Source: a virus. Taken from it: 64,000 nucleotides of DNA. Below, piece after piece: positions 1 to 8,023 of this stretch. How positions within the stretch are numbered: position 1 is the stretch's first letter; each line of letters begins with the position of its first letter. The DNA is taken from IMG/VR virus record IMGVR_UViG_3300035099_000181, positions 1 to 64,000 of that record. One strand, written 5' to 3'. A program made the position numbers and the translations under genes. The notes under the pieces were generated by a model that was not told the origin of the DNA, did not search any database, and was given only the letters and a program-made list of their open reading frames with translations.

Positions 1-132
1 GGAATTCCTTTCCGAGTACGGCTTTCTGGGAAAAATTTGCTATCGGAATTCCTTTCCGAGTACGGCTTTCTGGGAAAAATTTGCTATCGGAATTCCTTTC
101 CGAGTACGGCTTTCTGGGAAAAATTTGGTACT
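1..132. repeat. Three tandem 44-bp repeats upstream of the terminase
   Basis: Units start at 1, 45 and 89. The first two are identical; the third differs only in its last few bases (GGTACT instead of GCTATC). Each begins with the palindrome GGAATTCC and ends with AAAAATTTG. A degenerate fourth copy follows at about 133-190, where GGAATCCC and AAAAATTTGG recur. Because the window opens inside the array, more copies may lie upstream. Tandem repeats next to terminase genes are often cos/pac or terminase-binding sites; that role is inferred. Confidence 0.85.
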
Positions 133-545
133 GGAATCCCTCTGTCAAATCAGAAAAATTTGGTTGGGTCATTCCTTTGAGGTTTCCATACAATGCTAGA
201 ATTGCTATTTTCAGTTTTAGATAAAAATTATGGCAGGAGTTCTTTTAGAGACTTCTCGTATGATATCGGAGTTTCTTTCTCCTGACTGATTCTTGGGAAT
301 GCTTATGGAAAAGTTTGATTGTCCTGTCGGCCTTTCTCCCTTTTGTGCTCTATGTCTGCAATGCTGCTGGAGGCCTATATATGGGATAGCATCAGGCAAG
401 CAATGCCTGCGGATGTGCGGGTTTTTCTATTCTTACTATTTACCTCCCTGCTTTCTTAGCGTACCGTTAGGTTGGCAGCGAGACGAATGGGATGCTTTTC
501 CGTGAAGTTAGTCTCAATTTTAGGAAGATCTGACGGAGAATTGAA
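133..545. other. Leader region with no supported gene
   Basis: This stretch holds the degenerate tail of the 44-bp repeat array and then sequence rich in short T runs. The open frames on both strands lack ribosome binding sites and have unlikely cysteine-rich or low-complexity products. It is the natural place for a packaging signal or leader, but no motif proves this. Confidence 0.5.
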
Positions 546-770
546 ATGTTCCGCAATTCGCCACTGGAGATGCCCCAGGTCATGCCGGGCACGAGGTTAC
601 GCAGGATAAGAGCATCGGGCGTAAGCATATCGTTGGAAGACGGCGAGATTGTGCTCAGGTATAGGGGCAAGACTGAGAAGGAGGTAGATCAATTATGGGA
701 GAGCGAGATCCGGTGGCACAAGCCAGAATTAGTAATCGACCTGATCAAGGAAAGGCTGGGGGCCAGATGA
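546..770 (+). CDS. Small TubC-docking-like protein, 74 aa
   Basis: The start ATG has a GGAG box 8 nt upstream. The product reads as a short beta-hairpin/helix unit: residues 21-42 have the pattern RASGVSISLEDGEIVLRYRG, followed by a helix containing HKPELVIDLIKERL. This resembles the N-terminal TubC-type docking fold (alternating L..l...Gv.l...g.l.yrg, then h..el...l) often seen in small phage proteins. It sits directly before the terminase large subunit where a small terminase subunit would be expected, but it is too short and lacks a visible helix-turn-helix, so I do not call it TerS. Confidence 0.6.
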   Translation: MFRNSPLEMPQVMPGTRLRRIRASGVSISLEDGEIVLRYRGKTEKEVDQLWESEIRWHKPELVIDLIKERLGAR

Positions 771-774
771 GCAA

Positions 775-834
775 GGCGCGTCTTCATATATATAATGATA
801 TGGGCGCGTCTTCATATATATATATAATGATATG
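775..834 (+). promoter_or_regulatory. Tandem TATAAT-bearing repeat before terL
   Basis: A unit starting GGCGCGTCTTCATATATA and ending AATGATATG occurs twice head to tail (775-802 and 803-834). The second copy is 4 bp longer because of one or two extra TA steps. Each copy contains a TATAAT (791-796 and 823-828). No good -35 box is visible. The second copy runs into the terL ribosome binding site (GGAGGG). It could be a doubled promoter or an AT-rich bend; the TA-step length difference suggests slippage. Confidence 0.5.
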
Positions 835-845
835 GAGGGAGCGGG

Positions 846-2582
846 ATGAGGCTTAATTTGCTATCCACCGAGGAGCTGGTTCACAACATCATCCGGTTCA
901 ACTCGGAGGGCAGAGCATTCCAGGCTGTAGCTGCCAATCGAGACACATTTGCGCGGGTATGTGAGGAAGTCCTGCGCCGGGATGATAAAGCATCTTATTA
1001 TGAGTGGGTGCTTGAATCATTCTTGCGAGAGGGTATTCGGCATGAGGATGTACTGCATTTCTATATTCGGGCGTTTTTAGGCTACGTGATCCCGCGCGGG
1101 GGCTCGCGGTTCTGCCGCAACCATGTAGCGCCATTCACGTTCGTCGCTGACATGTTCTTCGAGAAAGTGCGGAGTGCTATCGCATTTGCCAACAGGACGG
1201 GGGGCAAGACGATTGACATGGCTATTCTGAATCATCTGGATATGGCATTCAAGCCTGGGTGCGAGATAGCCTCTGCGGGGGCCAGCAGGGATCAGGCGGG
1301 CAGGATGTACAAGTACTTCCTCGGTTTCCACAACTCTAACGACTTCCTGCAGGACTTGCTCCTCAAGGAGCCCACCAGGAGTCTGACCTTGTATAGAAAC
1401 CAAAGTTCCTTAGAGATCATAACAGGCTCATTTAAGGGCCTGAACTCCAGCCATCCTAATAAGCTGCGCGTTGATGAGGTGGAGTTGATGGACTGGTCGG
1501 TGCTTCAGCAGGGGATCAGCATGTCCATGACTTCGCAGTCCGTGGCCACTGGCCGGGAGATAATGTCTCAGATGGCATTTTCTTCTACAAGGAAGACAGA
1601 CTCTGGAACTATGCAGCGTCTTTTAGACCTTGCAGCGAAGGACAGGCGCAAGCAAGGCGGGCTGGTCATCTACGAGTGGTGCATCCTGGATATCATCCAG
1701 AAGTGTACACGCCTATGCGCAAGCGACAAAGTGTTCGGGGACTGTCCGATAGTTGAGGTATGCAAGGGCAGGGCACATAATGGGAGTGGGTTCTACCGTA
1801 TAGATGACTTCATAGACAAAGTGATAACCCTGGACAGGGATGTGCTAGAAGCGGAATGGTTCAACCTGAGGCCTTCGCGTCAGATCTATGTATATGGCGG
1901 GTACTGGGACAGGGAAAAGCATTTCCTTCCCCCAATTGACCTGAAGGGCAAGGATATCGTGCATGCAGGGGGGATAGACTTCGGGAGCAGTCCTGGGCAT
2001 CCGTTTGTATTCAAGGTCTTCATGTGTGACGTAAGCAAGTTTCGCAAGGCTGTAGAGGAGGCAGGGACGGACGATCTGGTTCGAGAGAAGATCACATTCC
2101 ATCTCGTCTACGAGTACAGGTCGGGCTCTGCTACATTGGAAGAGCACGTTTCCAAGATCAAGGGTTCGCAGTACTGGAGGGTGGACATGCCAATATGGGC
2201 TGATCCGTCGGCAAAGCAGGAAAGGATGGACTTGGAGATGACTTACGGCTTGCCCACATTGTCTGCTGTGAACGCGGTGGAGGCAGGGATAAGCACTGTC
2301 CGCTCGCACCTGCAGTTTATCGCTGGGCAGGCACATTACTTCATCCACGAGGGGTACCTAGACTGTGATGATGAGGAACTTGAGAGCACGGACGTGGAAT
2401 TCGGGCGATACAAGTACAAGCGGCTTGCGGATGGGCGCGTGAACAGGAAGGAACCTGAGAAGGCACACGACCATGGCATGGATGTTGATAGGTATGTGCT
2501 AGAGAGTGCCTACCCGTACTTTCGAGAGCTGTTCACGCCTGAATTTGAGGACATAGAGCAAGGAGGTTATTGGTTTGGCTAA
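846..2582 (+). CDS. terL: Terminase large subunit
   Basis: This is the ATP-driven DNA packaging motor and headful/cos nuclease. The N-terminal ATPase shows a Walker A-like FANRTGGKT at about residues 114-122 and Walker [11 protein letters not shown] at about 208-217. The C-terminal RNase H-like nuclease shows its first Asp in GGIDFGSS near residue 377 and a second acidic site in ADPSAKQE near residue 451. The length of 578 aa is normal. The start has GGAGGG upstream. It overlaps the next gene by 8 nt and leads the head operon. No separate small subunit was identified, so the partner may lie before the window. Confidence 0.93.
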   Translation: MRLNLLSTEELVHNIIRFNSEGRAFQAVAANRDTFARVCEEVLRRDDKASYYEWVLESFLREGIRHEDVLHFYIRAFLGYVIPRGGSRFCRNHVAPFTFVADMFFEKVRSAIAFANRTGGKTIDMAILNHLDMAFKPGCEIASAGASRDQAGRMYKYFLGFHNSNDFLQDLLLKEPTRSLTLYRNQSSLEIITGSFKGLNSSHPNKLRVDEVELMDWSVLQQGISMSMTSQSVATGREIMSQMAFSSTRKTDSGTMQRLLDLAAKDRRKQGGLVIYEWCILDIIQKCTRLCASDKVFGDCPIVEVCKGRAHNGSGFYRIDDFIDKVITLDRDVLEAEWFNLRPSRQIYVYGGYWDREKHFLPPIDLKGKDIVHAGGIDFGSSPGHPFVFKVFMCDVSKFRKAVEEAGTDDLVREKITFHLVYEYRSGSATLEEHVSKIKGSQYWRVDMPIWADPSAKQERMDLEMTYGLPTLSAVNAVEAGISTVRSHLQFIAGQAHYFIHEGYLDCDDEELESTDVEFGRYKYKRLADGRVNRKEPEKAHDHGMDVDRYVLESAYPYFRELFTPEFEDIEQGGYWFG

Positions 2583-3192
2583 GCGCAAGCCGATGTCCTA
2601 TGAGATCCAGGACCAGGTTAAGGACGGCATACGGCGCTATTCGGCACTGGTGTCTTCTGGGGCTGACGGTAGCTGTGTGGCCGAATGCCGCAATGCGATT
2701 TATTCCCTGATGTCGGACTTTATGATGATCTGGGTCACGACGATACTTGCCCGGTGGAAGAGGTTCGAGTCATACCAGGAGCGCCTTTCCGCGAGTTGGG
2801 ATGCATTCTGCTTCTGTCTGGATCGCTATCGGAATTACGACATTCCCGTGCCCAAGCATTTTTACGATTATTCCAGGTATTTTCTGCTTTCGCATTACGC
2901 CAAGAAGGACCATGTGTTCTTACCGATAGAGGACTTGCAGAACACGCTGGCTCTCTCCGAGTTGGCCGAGACCGCGCCTTTCGAGAACCTACTGTCCTTA
3001 TACCAGTTCCGGGAGGCTATGCCAGAACTTTACAAGATAGTCTGGGACGACGCCTTGCTGTCCTTGTGCTCCCGCAATGATAGACAGGTAACGGCTCGGC
3101 CAGGCCTGAACACGAATGCCTATTTTCATGTCAAGAAGGGATTCAAGGCTGTCATTTGCTCCGTCCTGGGCGTGAGTGGTGTCACGCGCTAA
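2575..3192 (+). CDS. Unknown protein between terminase and portal, 205 aa
   Basis: The TTG start overlaps the end of terL and has AAGGAGG 8-9 nt upstream, which fixes it. The product is mostly helical, rich in Tyr, Phe and Leu (for example [19 protein letters not shown] at about residues 82-100), with no transmembrane segment or catalytic motif that I recognise. It is co-translated with the terminase. Proteins of this size between terL and portal are sometimes sigma-like or DNA-binding, but I see no motif that supports either role here. Confidence 0.75.
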   Translation: MAKRKPMSYEIQDQVKDGIRRYSALVSSGADGSCVAECRNAIYSLMSDFMMIWVTTILARWKRFESYQERLSASWDAFCFCLDRYRNYDIPVPKHFYDYSRYFLLSHYAKKDHVFLPIEDLQNTLALSELAETAPFENLLSLYQFREAMPELYKIVWDDALLSLCSRNDRQVTARPGLNTNAYFHVKKGFKAVICSVLGVSGVTR

Positions 3193-3228
3193 AAGTTAGC
3201 ATTCCTGGCCCTACCTTTTATATTTTGA
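3189..3228 (+). promoter_or_regulatory. Putative phage late promoter, copy 1
   Basis: CTAAAAGTTA (3189-3198) and TTTTATATTTTGA (3216-3228) are separated by exactly 17 nt. The same two boxes with the same spacing recur at 7297-7336. The motif sits in the short gap before the portal gene; its first bases overlap the stop of the preceding gene. The 17-nt spacing and the TATATTTT box suggest a promoter read by host polymerase plus a phage factor, or by a variant sigma factor. Confidence 0.6.
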
Positions 3229-3253
3229 GATCTTTAACCATGGAGATGATGGT

Positions 3254-4783
3254 ATGGACAACAGCAAAATAAGAAAGTCTTCTACTCTGAGGCAGTCTCG
3301 CGAGGCTCTTGAGCTTCGCCGGAATGAGTATGAGACTAAACAGTATGAGGTGGCCACAAGGGAGCTAGGCCTCGTCCTTGAGGCTAGGAATATCGTGGTT
3401 GACGAGGATTTGGAGCGAGGCTGGATGCTCGTAGGTCAGGCAGGGGAGCGGCCAACCGAGACTGAGCACGAGACTGTGCAGGCTTCTGCATACAAACTGT
3501 ACCATGAGAACTTGTTTGCCCGCAGTATTGTACGCAACCTCGCCAAGTTCGTCCTGGGCAAGGGTCCGACTATCATTCCTGATGATGCCAATCCGGAAGT
3601 CAAGAAGACCTGGCAAGAGTTTCGCAAGCTCAACAAGATGAACCAGCGGGAGAAGGAGATAGTATCCCGCACGTTCCGGGATGGCGAGGTGTTCCTGCGC
3701 AAGTTCGTTGACGAAACGGACGGCACGGTCAAGATCCGCTTCATACGGGCCTCCCTCATATCTGATCCCTCCGGAGGGATGGATGACGGGAAGTCTTTTG
3801 GTATAGAGACTGACCCGGATGACATCGAGACGCCTGTCGTGTACTACAAGCAGAAGGTGGACAGGAAAGGACAGTCCCTTGGCAGGGGTGAGTTCGAGGC
3901 CATCCCCGCCGATGAGATCATTCACATAAAAGTGTTCTGCGACGCAGACCAGAAGCGAGGGGTCACGATCTACCGCGTGTGCGCCAAGAGGCTGAAGCAA
4001 TATGAGGAGTGGCTGCTGGACAGGATTGTTCTGAACAAGATCCGCACTGCAATAACCCTCGTCAAGAAGGTTGATGCGCCTGCCGGGACCGTGAAAAGCA
4101 TCCGGGAGGAAGGACTATCCACAAGGATGCCTGAATCTTACAAGAGACAGAAGATGCTGGAGCGAGGGACGGTCATCACGGCGAGTAAGGGGATTAGTTA
4201 TGAGATGCTATCCCCCAACATCAACGCTTCTGACGTGGCCGAGGATGGGCGCTCCATGCTCTTATCAATCGCTACGGGCGTTGGGTTTCCCGAGATGTTA
4301 CTGACTTCCTCCTACGAGAATGCAAACTTTGCATCCACGATGGTTGCGCAGAATCCCTGGGTCCGCGAGGTTGAGGACTGGCAGGACTTCTTTACGTCAT
4401 TCTACCAGGAGCTTTTTGAACTGGTGATCCAGACTAAGATCGATGCCGGGATGCTCCCTAGCGACACGGAAACCACCTGCGCGGTAGAGTTCCCACCAAT
4501 GATAGCAGCGAACCTGAAGGAAATGGCCGAGGCATACGAAATTCAGCAGAAGTACCGTATAATGAGTAAGAGGACATGGCGGGCCAAGATGGGCTTGGAC
4601 AATGATCAGGAGAAACTCTACATCGAGGAGGAGGATGCGGAGGAGGGCAACATTCCAAGCAAACTGGGGGTTCCGCCTGTGCCGGGGCCTGTCCCTGGGC
4701 AGATTCCGCAGCAGGGCGCAGGATTCAACATGCCAAAGGCCCCGGTGAATCAGTACGGGAGTATGCCAGAAGAAGATGAATAG
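3254..4783 (+). CDS. Portal protein
   Basis: The product forms the dodecameric DNA gate at the head vertex and binds terminase and connector proteins. The 509-aa length, position after terL, and portal-like features support the call: an N-terminal helical part, the region around residues 85-115 (LYHENLFARSIVRNLAKFVL), the conserved-type RTFRDGEVFLRKF near 137-149 and a C-terminal helical crown ending in a Pro/Gly-rich acidic tail. The ATG is preceded by GGAGATGAT. It overlaps the topoisomerase gene by 8 nt. A late-promoter-like motif lies just upstream. Confidence 0.88.
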   Translation: MDNSKIRKSSTLRQSREALELRRNEYETKQYEVATRELGLVLEARNIVVDEDLERGWMLVGQAGERPTETEHETVQASAYKLYHENLFARSIVRNLAKFVLGKGPTIIPDDANPEVKKTWQEFRKLNKMNQREKEIVSRTFRDGEVFLRKFVDETDGTVKIRFIRASLISDPSGGMDDGKSFGIETDPDDIETPVVYYKQKVDRKGQSLGRGEFEAIPADEIIHIKVFCDADQKRGVTIYRVCAKRLKQYEEWLLDRIVLNKIRTAITLVKKVDAPAGTVKSIREEGLSTRMPESYKRQKMLERGTVITASKGISYEMLSPNINASDVAEDGRSMLLSIATGVGFPEMLLTSSYENANFASTMVAQNPWVREVEDWQDFFTSFYQELFELVIQTKIDAGMLPSDTETTCAVEFPPMIAANLKEMAEAYEIQQKYRIMSKRTWRAKMGLDNDQEKLYIEEEDAEEGNIPSKLGVPPVPGPVPGQIPQQGAGFNMPKAPVNQYGSMPEEDE

Positions 4784-5690
4784 GAAAGAAGTTTATGAGG
4801 CCGTTGAGGAATTCACGAGCGAATGTTCGCCTTTTTCCGCTTATATTCAGGAGAAAGTCCCCGGTACGGGCTTGAAAGGCGGGCATTGGATAACAACACA
4901 TACCGGTCGCCATGTTTATATTGGAGACAGGGGGGCAAACAAGGGCCGAGTGCTAGCCGGACCTTCTGAACTTATCGGCCAGAGGGTGGGAAAGAAGACA
5001 GTTGGTGCTGCTGATATTCTCAAGGCTGAGGCCGAGCGCACTAAGCTGTCCGCAAAGGTCAAGTTTGACAGGGTTGATGAACTTGAGAAGAAGTTCAATG
5101 CTATCACTGGGGAAAATGCGAGAAACCAGAAGTCAAAGGATATAAAAATAGCTGAACATGCGGACTGTGCCTCTTTGGTGATGCATACGGCAATAAGGCC
5201 AGGCTATGATGTTGACACTCACGCTAAGGTCAAGGCCTATGGTGCTACTACATTAGAGGGAAGGCACGTTAACGTTGATTCCAAGGGCGATGTGTCCCTG
5301 AAATTCGTGGGCAAGAAGGGAGTCAATCAGGACATTCCGATAACAGATTCAAAAGTCGCTTCTATGCTGAAGGCGAAGGCCAAGCAAGCTGGGGAGACAG
5401 GGCGATTGTTCTCCAGAGTATCTGGTGAATCGCTCCTGGCCTATATCAAGAAGTTCGACGGCGGAGGATTCAAGACGAAGGACCTGCGGACTTATGTCGG
5501 GACCAATACGGCAAAGGATACGATAGCGGGAATGGCAATTCCAAAAAACGCTACGCAGTACAAGGCTGCTGTTCGACAAGTGGCTGAAGTTGTATCTAAG
5601 AAGCTAGGCAATACCCCGACGATAGCGTTGCAATCCTACATCAATCCAAAAGTCTTTATAAAATGGAGGAAGAGCGCAAATGTCGAATAA
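4776..5690 (+). CDS. DNA topoisomerase IB
   Basis: Type IB topoisomerases relax supercoils through a 3'-phosphotyrosine. The poxvirus/bacterial-type catalytic core is visible: Arg141 in TAIRPGYD, the family block YGATTLEGRHV (155-165), Lys180 or Lys181 in FVGKKG, Arg238 in KDLRTYVGT and the nucleophile Tyr288 in LGNTPTIALQSYINP. Asn replaces His in LGNT, as is common in bacterial members. The first 60 residues carry a GGHWITTHTGRHVYIGD segment like those found at ends of phage head proteins. At 304 aa it is compact. Its place between the portal and the Mu F-like gene is unusual, since phage topoisomerases normally sit with replication genes. Confidence 0.88.
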   Translation: MNRKEVYEAVEEFTSECSPFSAYIQEKVPGTGLKGGHWITTHTGRHVYIGDRGANKGRVLAGPSELIGQRVGKKTVGAADILKAEAERTKLSAKVKFDRVDELEKKFNAITGENARNQKSKDIKIAEHADCASLVMHTAIRPGYDVDTHAKVKAYGATTLEGRHVNVDSKGDVSLKFVGKKGVNQDIPITDSKVASMLKAKAKQAGETGRLFSRVSGESLLAYIKKFDGGGFKTKDLRTYVGTNTAKDTIAGMAIPKNATQYKAAVRQVAEVVSKKLGNTPTIALQSYINPKVFIKWRKSANVE

Positions 5691-5853
5691 GATGACATTG
5701 GATGAATGGGAAGAATACTTGAACAGCCCGCCCATAGATTGGCGGAAGTATGCAGACCTTGACCCGGACCCTGACGATGAGGAACTGGATAAGACGCCTC
5801 CTGATGTGGTAGAACTTTTGGGGTTCGACCCTAAAGAATTCTCGAAAGCGTAG
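5680..5853 (+). CDS. Small acidic protein, 57 aa
   Basis: The ATG overlaps the end of the topoisomerase gene by 11 nt and is preceded by GGAGGA at 8 nt. The product starts MSNKMTLDEWEEYLNSPP and is strongly acidic with a DPDPDDEEL run in the middle. No known domain is seen. The good ribosome binding site, overlap and acidic composition make it a likely real gene of the head operon; its function is unknown. Confidence 0.65.
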   Translation: MSNKMTLDEWEEYLNSPPIDWRKYADLDPDPDDEELDKTPPDVVELLGFDPKEFSKA

Positions 5854-5877
5854 TATAATATATAGAGGATATTCAGG

Positions 5878-5964
5878 TTGGACATAGTGGATGCTGTGAA
5901 TAGGTTTGTATTCGAATGTTTCGGGGAATTCCTGTCGGGTCCTGAGATCCTTGAGAAAGGATAG
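5878..5964 (+). CDS. Possible 28-aa peptide gene
   Basis: A TTG-started frame (MDIVDAVNRFVFECFGEF...) fills the gap between two supported genes exactly, ending 2 nt before the next ATG. A GAGG lies about 8-10 nt upstream. It is too short to judge from composition. The alternative is that the gap is a non-coding spacer; a TATAAT at 5854-5859 lies just before it. Confidence 0.3.
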   Translation: MDIVDAVNRFVFECFGEFLSGPEILEKG

Positions 5965-5966
5965 AC

Positions 5967-6185
5967 ATGGAAGAAAAACAGGAAGCCATAAGGCGAGCTG
6001 TCTCAAACATGGTAGATCCGGAGGACTTCTTCGGGGAGTTTCAATGCGATAGTTGCAAGCATTACAAGAGCAGGAATTCCTGCTCCGCATTCGAGCACAT
6101 ACCTATGGATATTATCGTCAACAGGTTTATTCACGCTAAGAAATATCCCGGTCAGGATAATGATGTCGTCTACGAGGCAGAGTAG
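5967..6185 (+). CDS. Small Cys-motif head-operon protein, 72 aa
   Basis: The product has a compact cysteine cluster CDSCKHYKSRNSCSAF at about residues 27-42, followed by EHIPMDIIVNRFIHAKKYPG. This CxxC...C pattern ahead of a Mu F-like gene is seen in many environmental siphophages and suggests a small metal-binding protein. AAAGGA precedes the ATG. The stop codon directly abuts the next ATG, so it is probably translationally coupled to the minor head gene. Confidence 0.75.
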   Translation: MEEKQEAIRRAVSNMVDPEDFFGEFQCDSCKHYKSRNSCSAFEHIPMDIIVNRFIHAKKYPGQDNDVVYEAE

Positions 6186-7271
6186 ATGCCTCCCAAATCC
6201 GCATCTGAATCCTTCCGTGACCTCCTCCTGAAGCATAGCCATTACCTCTACAAAGTTGAGAATGGCACAATCCAGCAGATGCTTGCTCCATATCTGCGAG
6301 CCAAGGACGAGATCTACAGCAAGATCGTGTCCCTTGAGGGGAAGATAGCGGGGAAGGATGTGCCCTGGGCTTTGCAAAGGCTCCGAGCGCAGATGGCCGA
6401 GATAGACGCTGTGCTGCAAGTCGCCGCCGCTGAGGCTACAGGCATACTTGGAAGTGTCATGCTTAACGTGGCCAATCATGATGCCGCAATGATCCAGGAT
6501 TCCTTGAGCAAGACCTTCGGCACGATTGGCGTCAACGTCACTTCCATCCCGTTCTGGCAAGTAGATACGATCCTGAACAGCCCGCTGCGCGGCGAGTCCA
6601 TAGGAGAAAAGATCTTGTGGGGCAACTCCCAGGCCGTAAAGTTGATGCTCGGCGAATTAACACAGAGCATAATGCAGGGCGAGGACATAGTTAGGGCTGC
6701 CAGGAGACTCATTGATCCTGTAAGAAAGGGACTTGAGGGTGCGGCTGCCGATGTGATCAAGCGCAGAGCCATGATGATAGCCCGCTCCGAGATACTCTAT
6801 GTCAGCAACCAAGTCGCCAGACAGATTTTCTTCAACAATCGGGATATCCTCAAGGGAGCGCAGTATGTGGCAACTCTTGATAATAGGACTTGCCTGATAT
6901 GTGGAGCTCAGGACGGCAAGATCTTCCCGTTCTTGCCCAATGGGGATCACAAGGGGCCGGTTCTGCCTATCCATCCCCAGTGCAGATGTATCTACTCGCC
7001 CGTCACGAAGTCTTGGGAAGAGCTTGGGGACAAGTCTCTGAATCCCAATATAGCCCCTGAAAATAGGAAGAATTACTTCGCGGGCAAGCCCTTGGAGGCT
7101 CCTATCACATATGAGGAATGGCTGAAAGGTCTTGACGACAAGGAAGTCGTAGATATTCTTGGCAAAAAGCGTTATGCCTTATGGAAATCCGGCAAGATCA
7201 AGTTGTCCCAGATGGCTACGAGCACAGATGTTCTTACCGTTGACGAACTCACCAAAAAAGCACAATCCTGA
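6186..7271 (+). CDS. Mu F-like minor head / head morphogenesis protein
   Basis: The C-terminal half carries the Mu gpF signature: the ARSEILYVSNQVARQIFF helix near residues 198-215, then CLICGAQDGK near 236 and the closing HPQCRC near 262, four residues spaced as in the family. The protein binds the portal/capsid vertex and is needed for head assembly. At 361 aa it is of normal size. There is no strong ribosome binding site; it starts immediately after the stop of the preceding small gene, which implies coupling. Confidence 0.9.
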   Translation: MPPKSASESFRDLLLKHSHYLYKVENGTIQQMLAPYLRAKDEIYSKIVSLEGKIAGKDVPWALQRLRAQMAEIDAVLQVAAAEATGILGSVMLNVANHDAAMIQDSLSKTFGTIGVNVTSIPFWQVDTILNSPLRGESIGEKILWGNSQAVKLMLGELTQSIMQGEDIVRAARRLIDPVRKGLEGAAADVIKRRAMMIARSEILYVSNQVARQIFFNNRDILKGAQYVATLDNRTCLICGAQDGKIFPFLPNGDHKGPVLPIHPQCRCIYSPVTKSWEELGDKSLNPNIAPENRKNYFAGKPLEAPITYEEWLKGLDDKEVVDILGKKRYALWKSGKIKLSQMATSTDVLTVDELTKKAQS

Positions 7272-7296
7272 TCCTCTTTCTTTTATCATTGCTCTC

Positions 7297-7336
7297 CTAA
7301 AAGTTATGTCCTGAAAGACCTCCTTTTATATTTTGA
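7297..7336 (+). promoter_or_regulatory. Putative phage late promoter, copy 2
   Basis: CTAAAAGTTA (7297-7306) is followed after exactly 17 nt by TTTTATATTTTGA (7324-7336). Both boxes and the spacing match copy 1 at 3189-3228, while the 17-nt spacers differ. It lies in the only sizeable gap between the minor head and protease genes, 41 nt before the ATG at 7378. Confidence 0.65.
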
Positions 7337-7377
7337 AAGGCTCGATGCAACCTGAGAATATAAAAGGAGAATCAGAA

Positions 7378-8010
7378 ATGCCTTATCCTAATTTTCATAC
7401 CTGCAGAATCGCTGACCCAAGCGAGTTTGATCCTAAGACCTATGGGCAAGATACCCGCAAGCATGACGGCAAGGAATATTCTGTCTTGTATGCTGCTAAG
7501 AAGGACGGCGGGTCTTCTGCAGAGCAAGCCTACCGATATCCCAAGGACGTATGGACCGCTGCTTCAGCTTCTGCACATTGCAAGACGCATGGCGGATCGT
7601 TTGAGGCTGCGTCTGGCAAGCCTTCCGGGAAGGAATCCATTTTCGAGTTTGACGACTATTATGAGGGCGTGAGCACCAAGTCTTGGGCTTCTGTTGATAA
7701 GTCTTCCTTGCCCAAGTCCGCATTCTTGTGGATCGAGGGAGATGGCAAGACGAAGGATCAATGGCACCTGCCTTATAAGGATGAAGAAGGGAACATTAAT
7801 CTCGGTGCTTTGCGAGCGATATCAGCAGCGATAGCCGGGGCGAGGACGGGCACGCCTATGGATGTCCCTTCCGAAGTGAAAACAAAGCTGGATGCCCTGC
7901 TGAAGAAGTACAACATCGGCCAGGAAAGTGTGCGGGAATCCTATGTCAATGAGTATGACGCAGAGATAGCGGTTCTAGGATTTGTAGATGAGTGCTTCCA
8001 GAGCTTCTAA
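7378..8010 (+). CDS. Capsid-maturation-associated protein, 210 aa
   Basis: I place the start at 7378 because AAAGGAG lies 8 nt before it; an upstream TTG in frame has no such site. The N-terminus MPYPNFHTCRIADPSEFDPK and the block AYRYPKDVWTAASASAHCKTH (about 49-69) match a domain often found alone or fused to the N-terminus of phage prohead proteases. A second block, SAFLWIEGDGKTKDQWHLPY (about 122-141), precedes a helical tail. Its place just before the protease/scaffold gene supports a role in prohead assembly, though no catalytic residues are evident. Confidence 0.75.
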   Translation: MPYPNFHTCRIADPSEFDPKTYGQDTRKHDGKEYSVLYAAKKDGGSSAEQAYRYPKDVWTAASASAHCKTHGGSFEAASGKPSGKESIFEFDDYYEGVSTKSWASVDKSSLPKSAFLWIEGDGKTKDQWHLPYKDEEGNINLGALRAISAAIAGARTGTPMDVPSEVKTKLDALLKKYNIGQESVRESYVNEYDAEIAVLGFVDECFQSF

Positions 8011-8023
8011 TGAGGATTGGAAA

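Noticed and set aside
293-505. 70-aa plus-strand ORF before terL
   Set aside because: No ribosome binding site and an improbable Cys/Tyr-rich product; it lies in the leader region.
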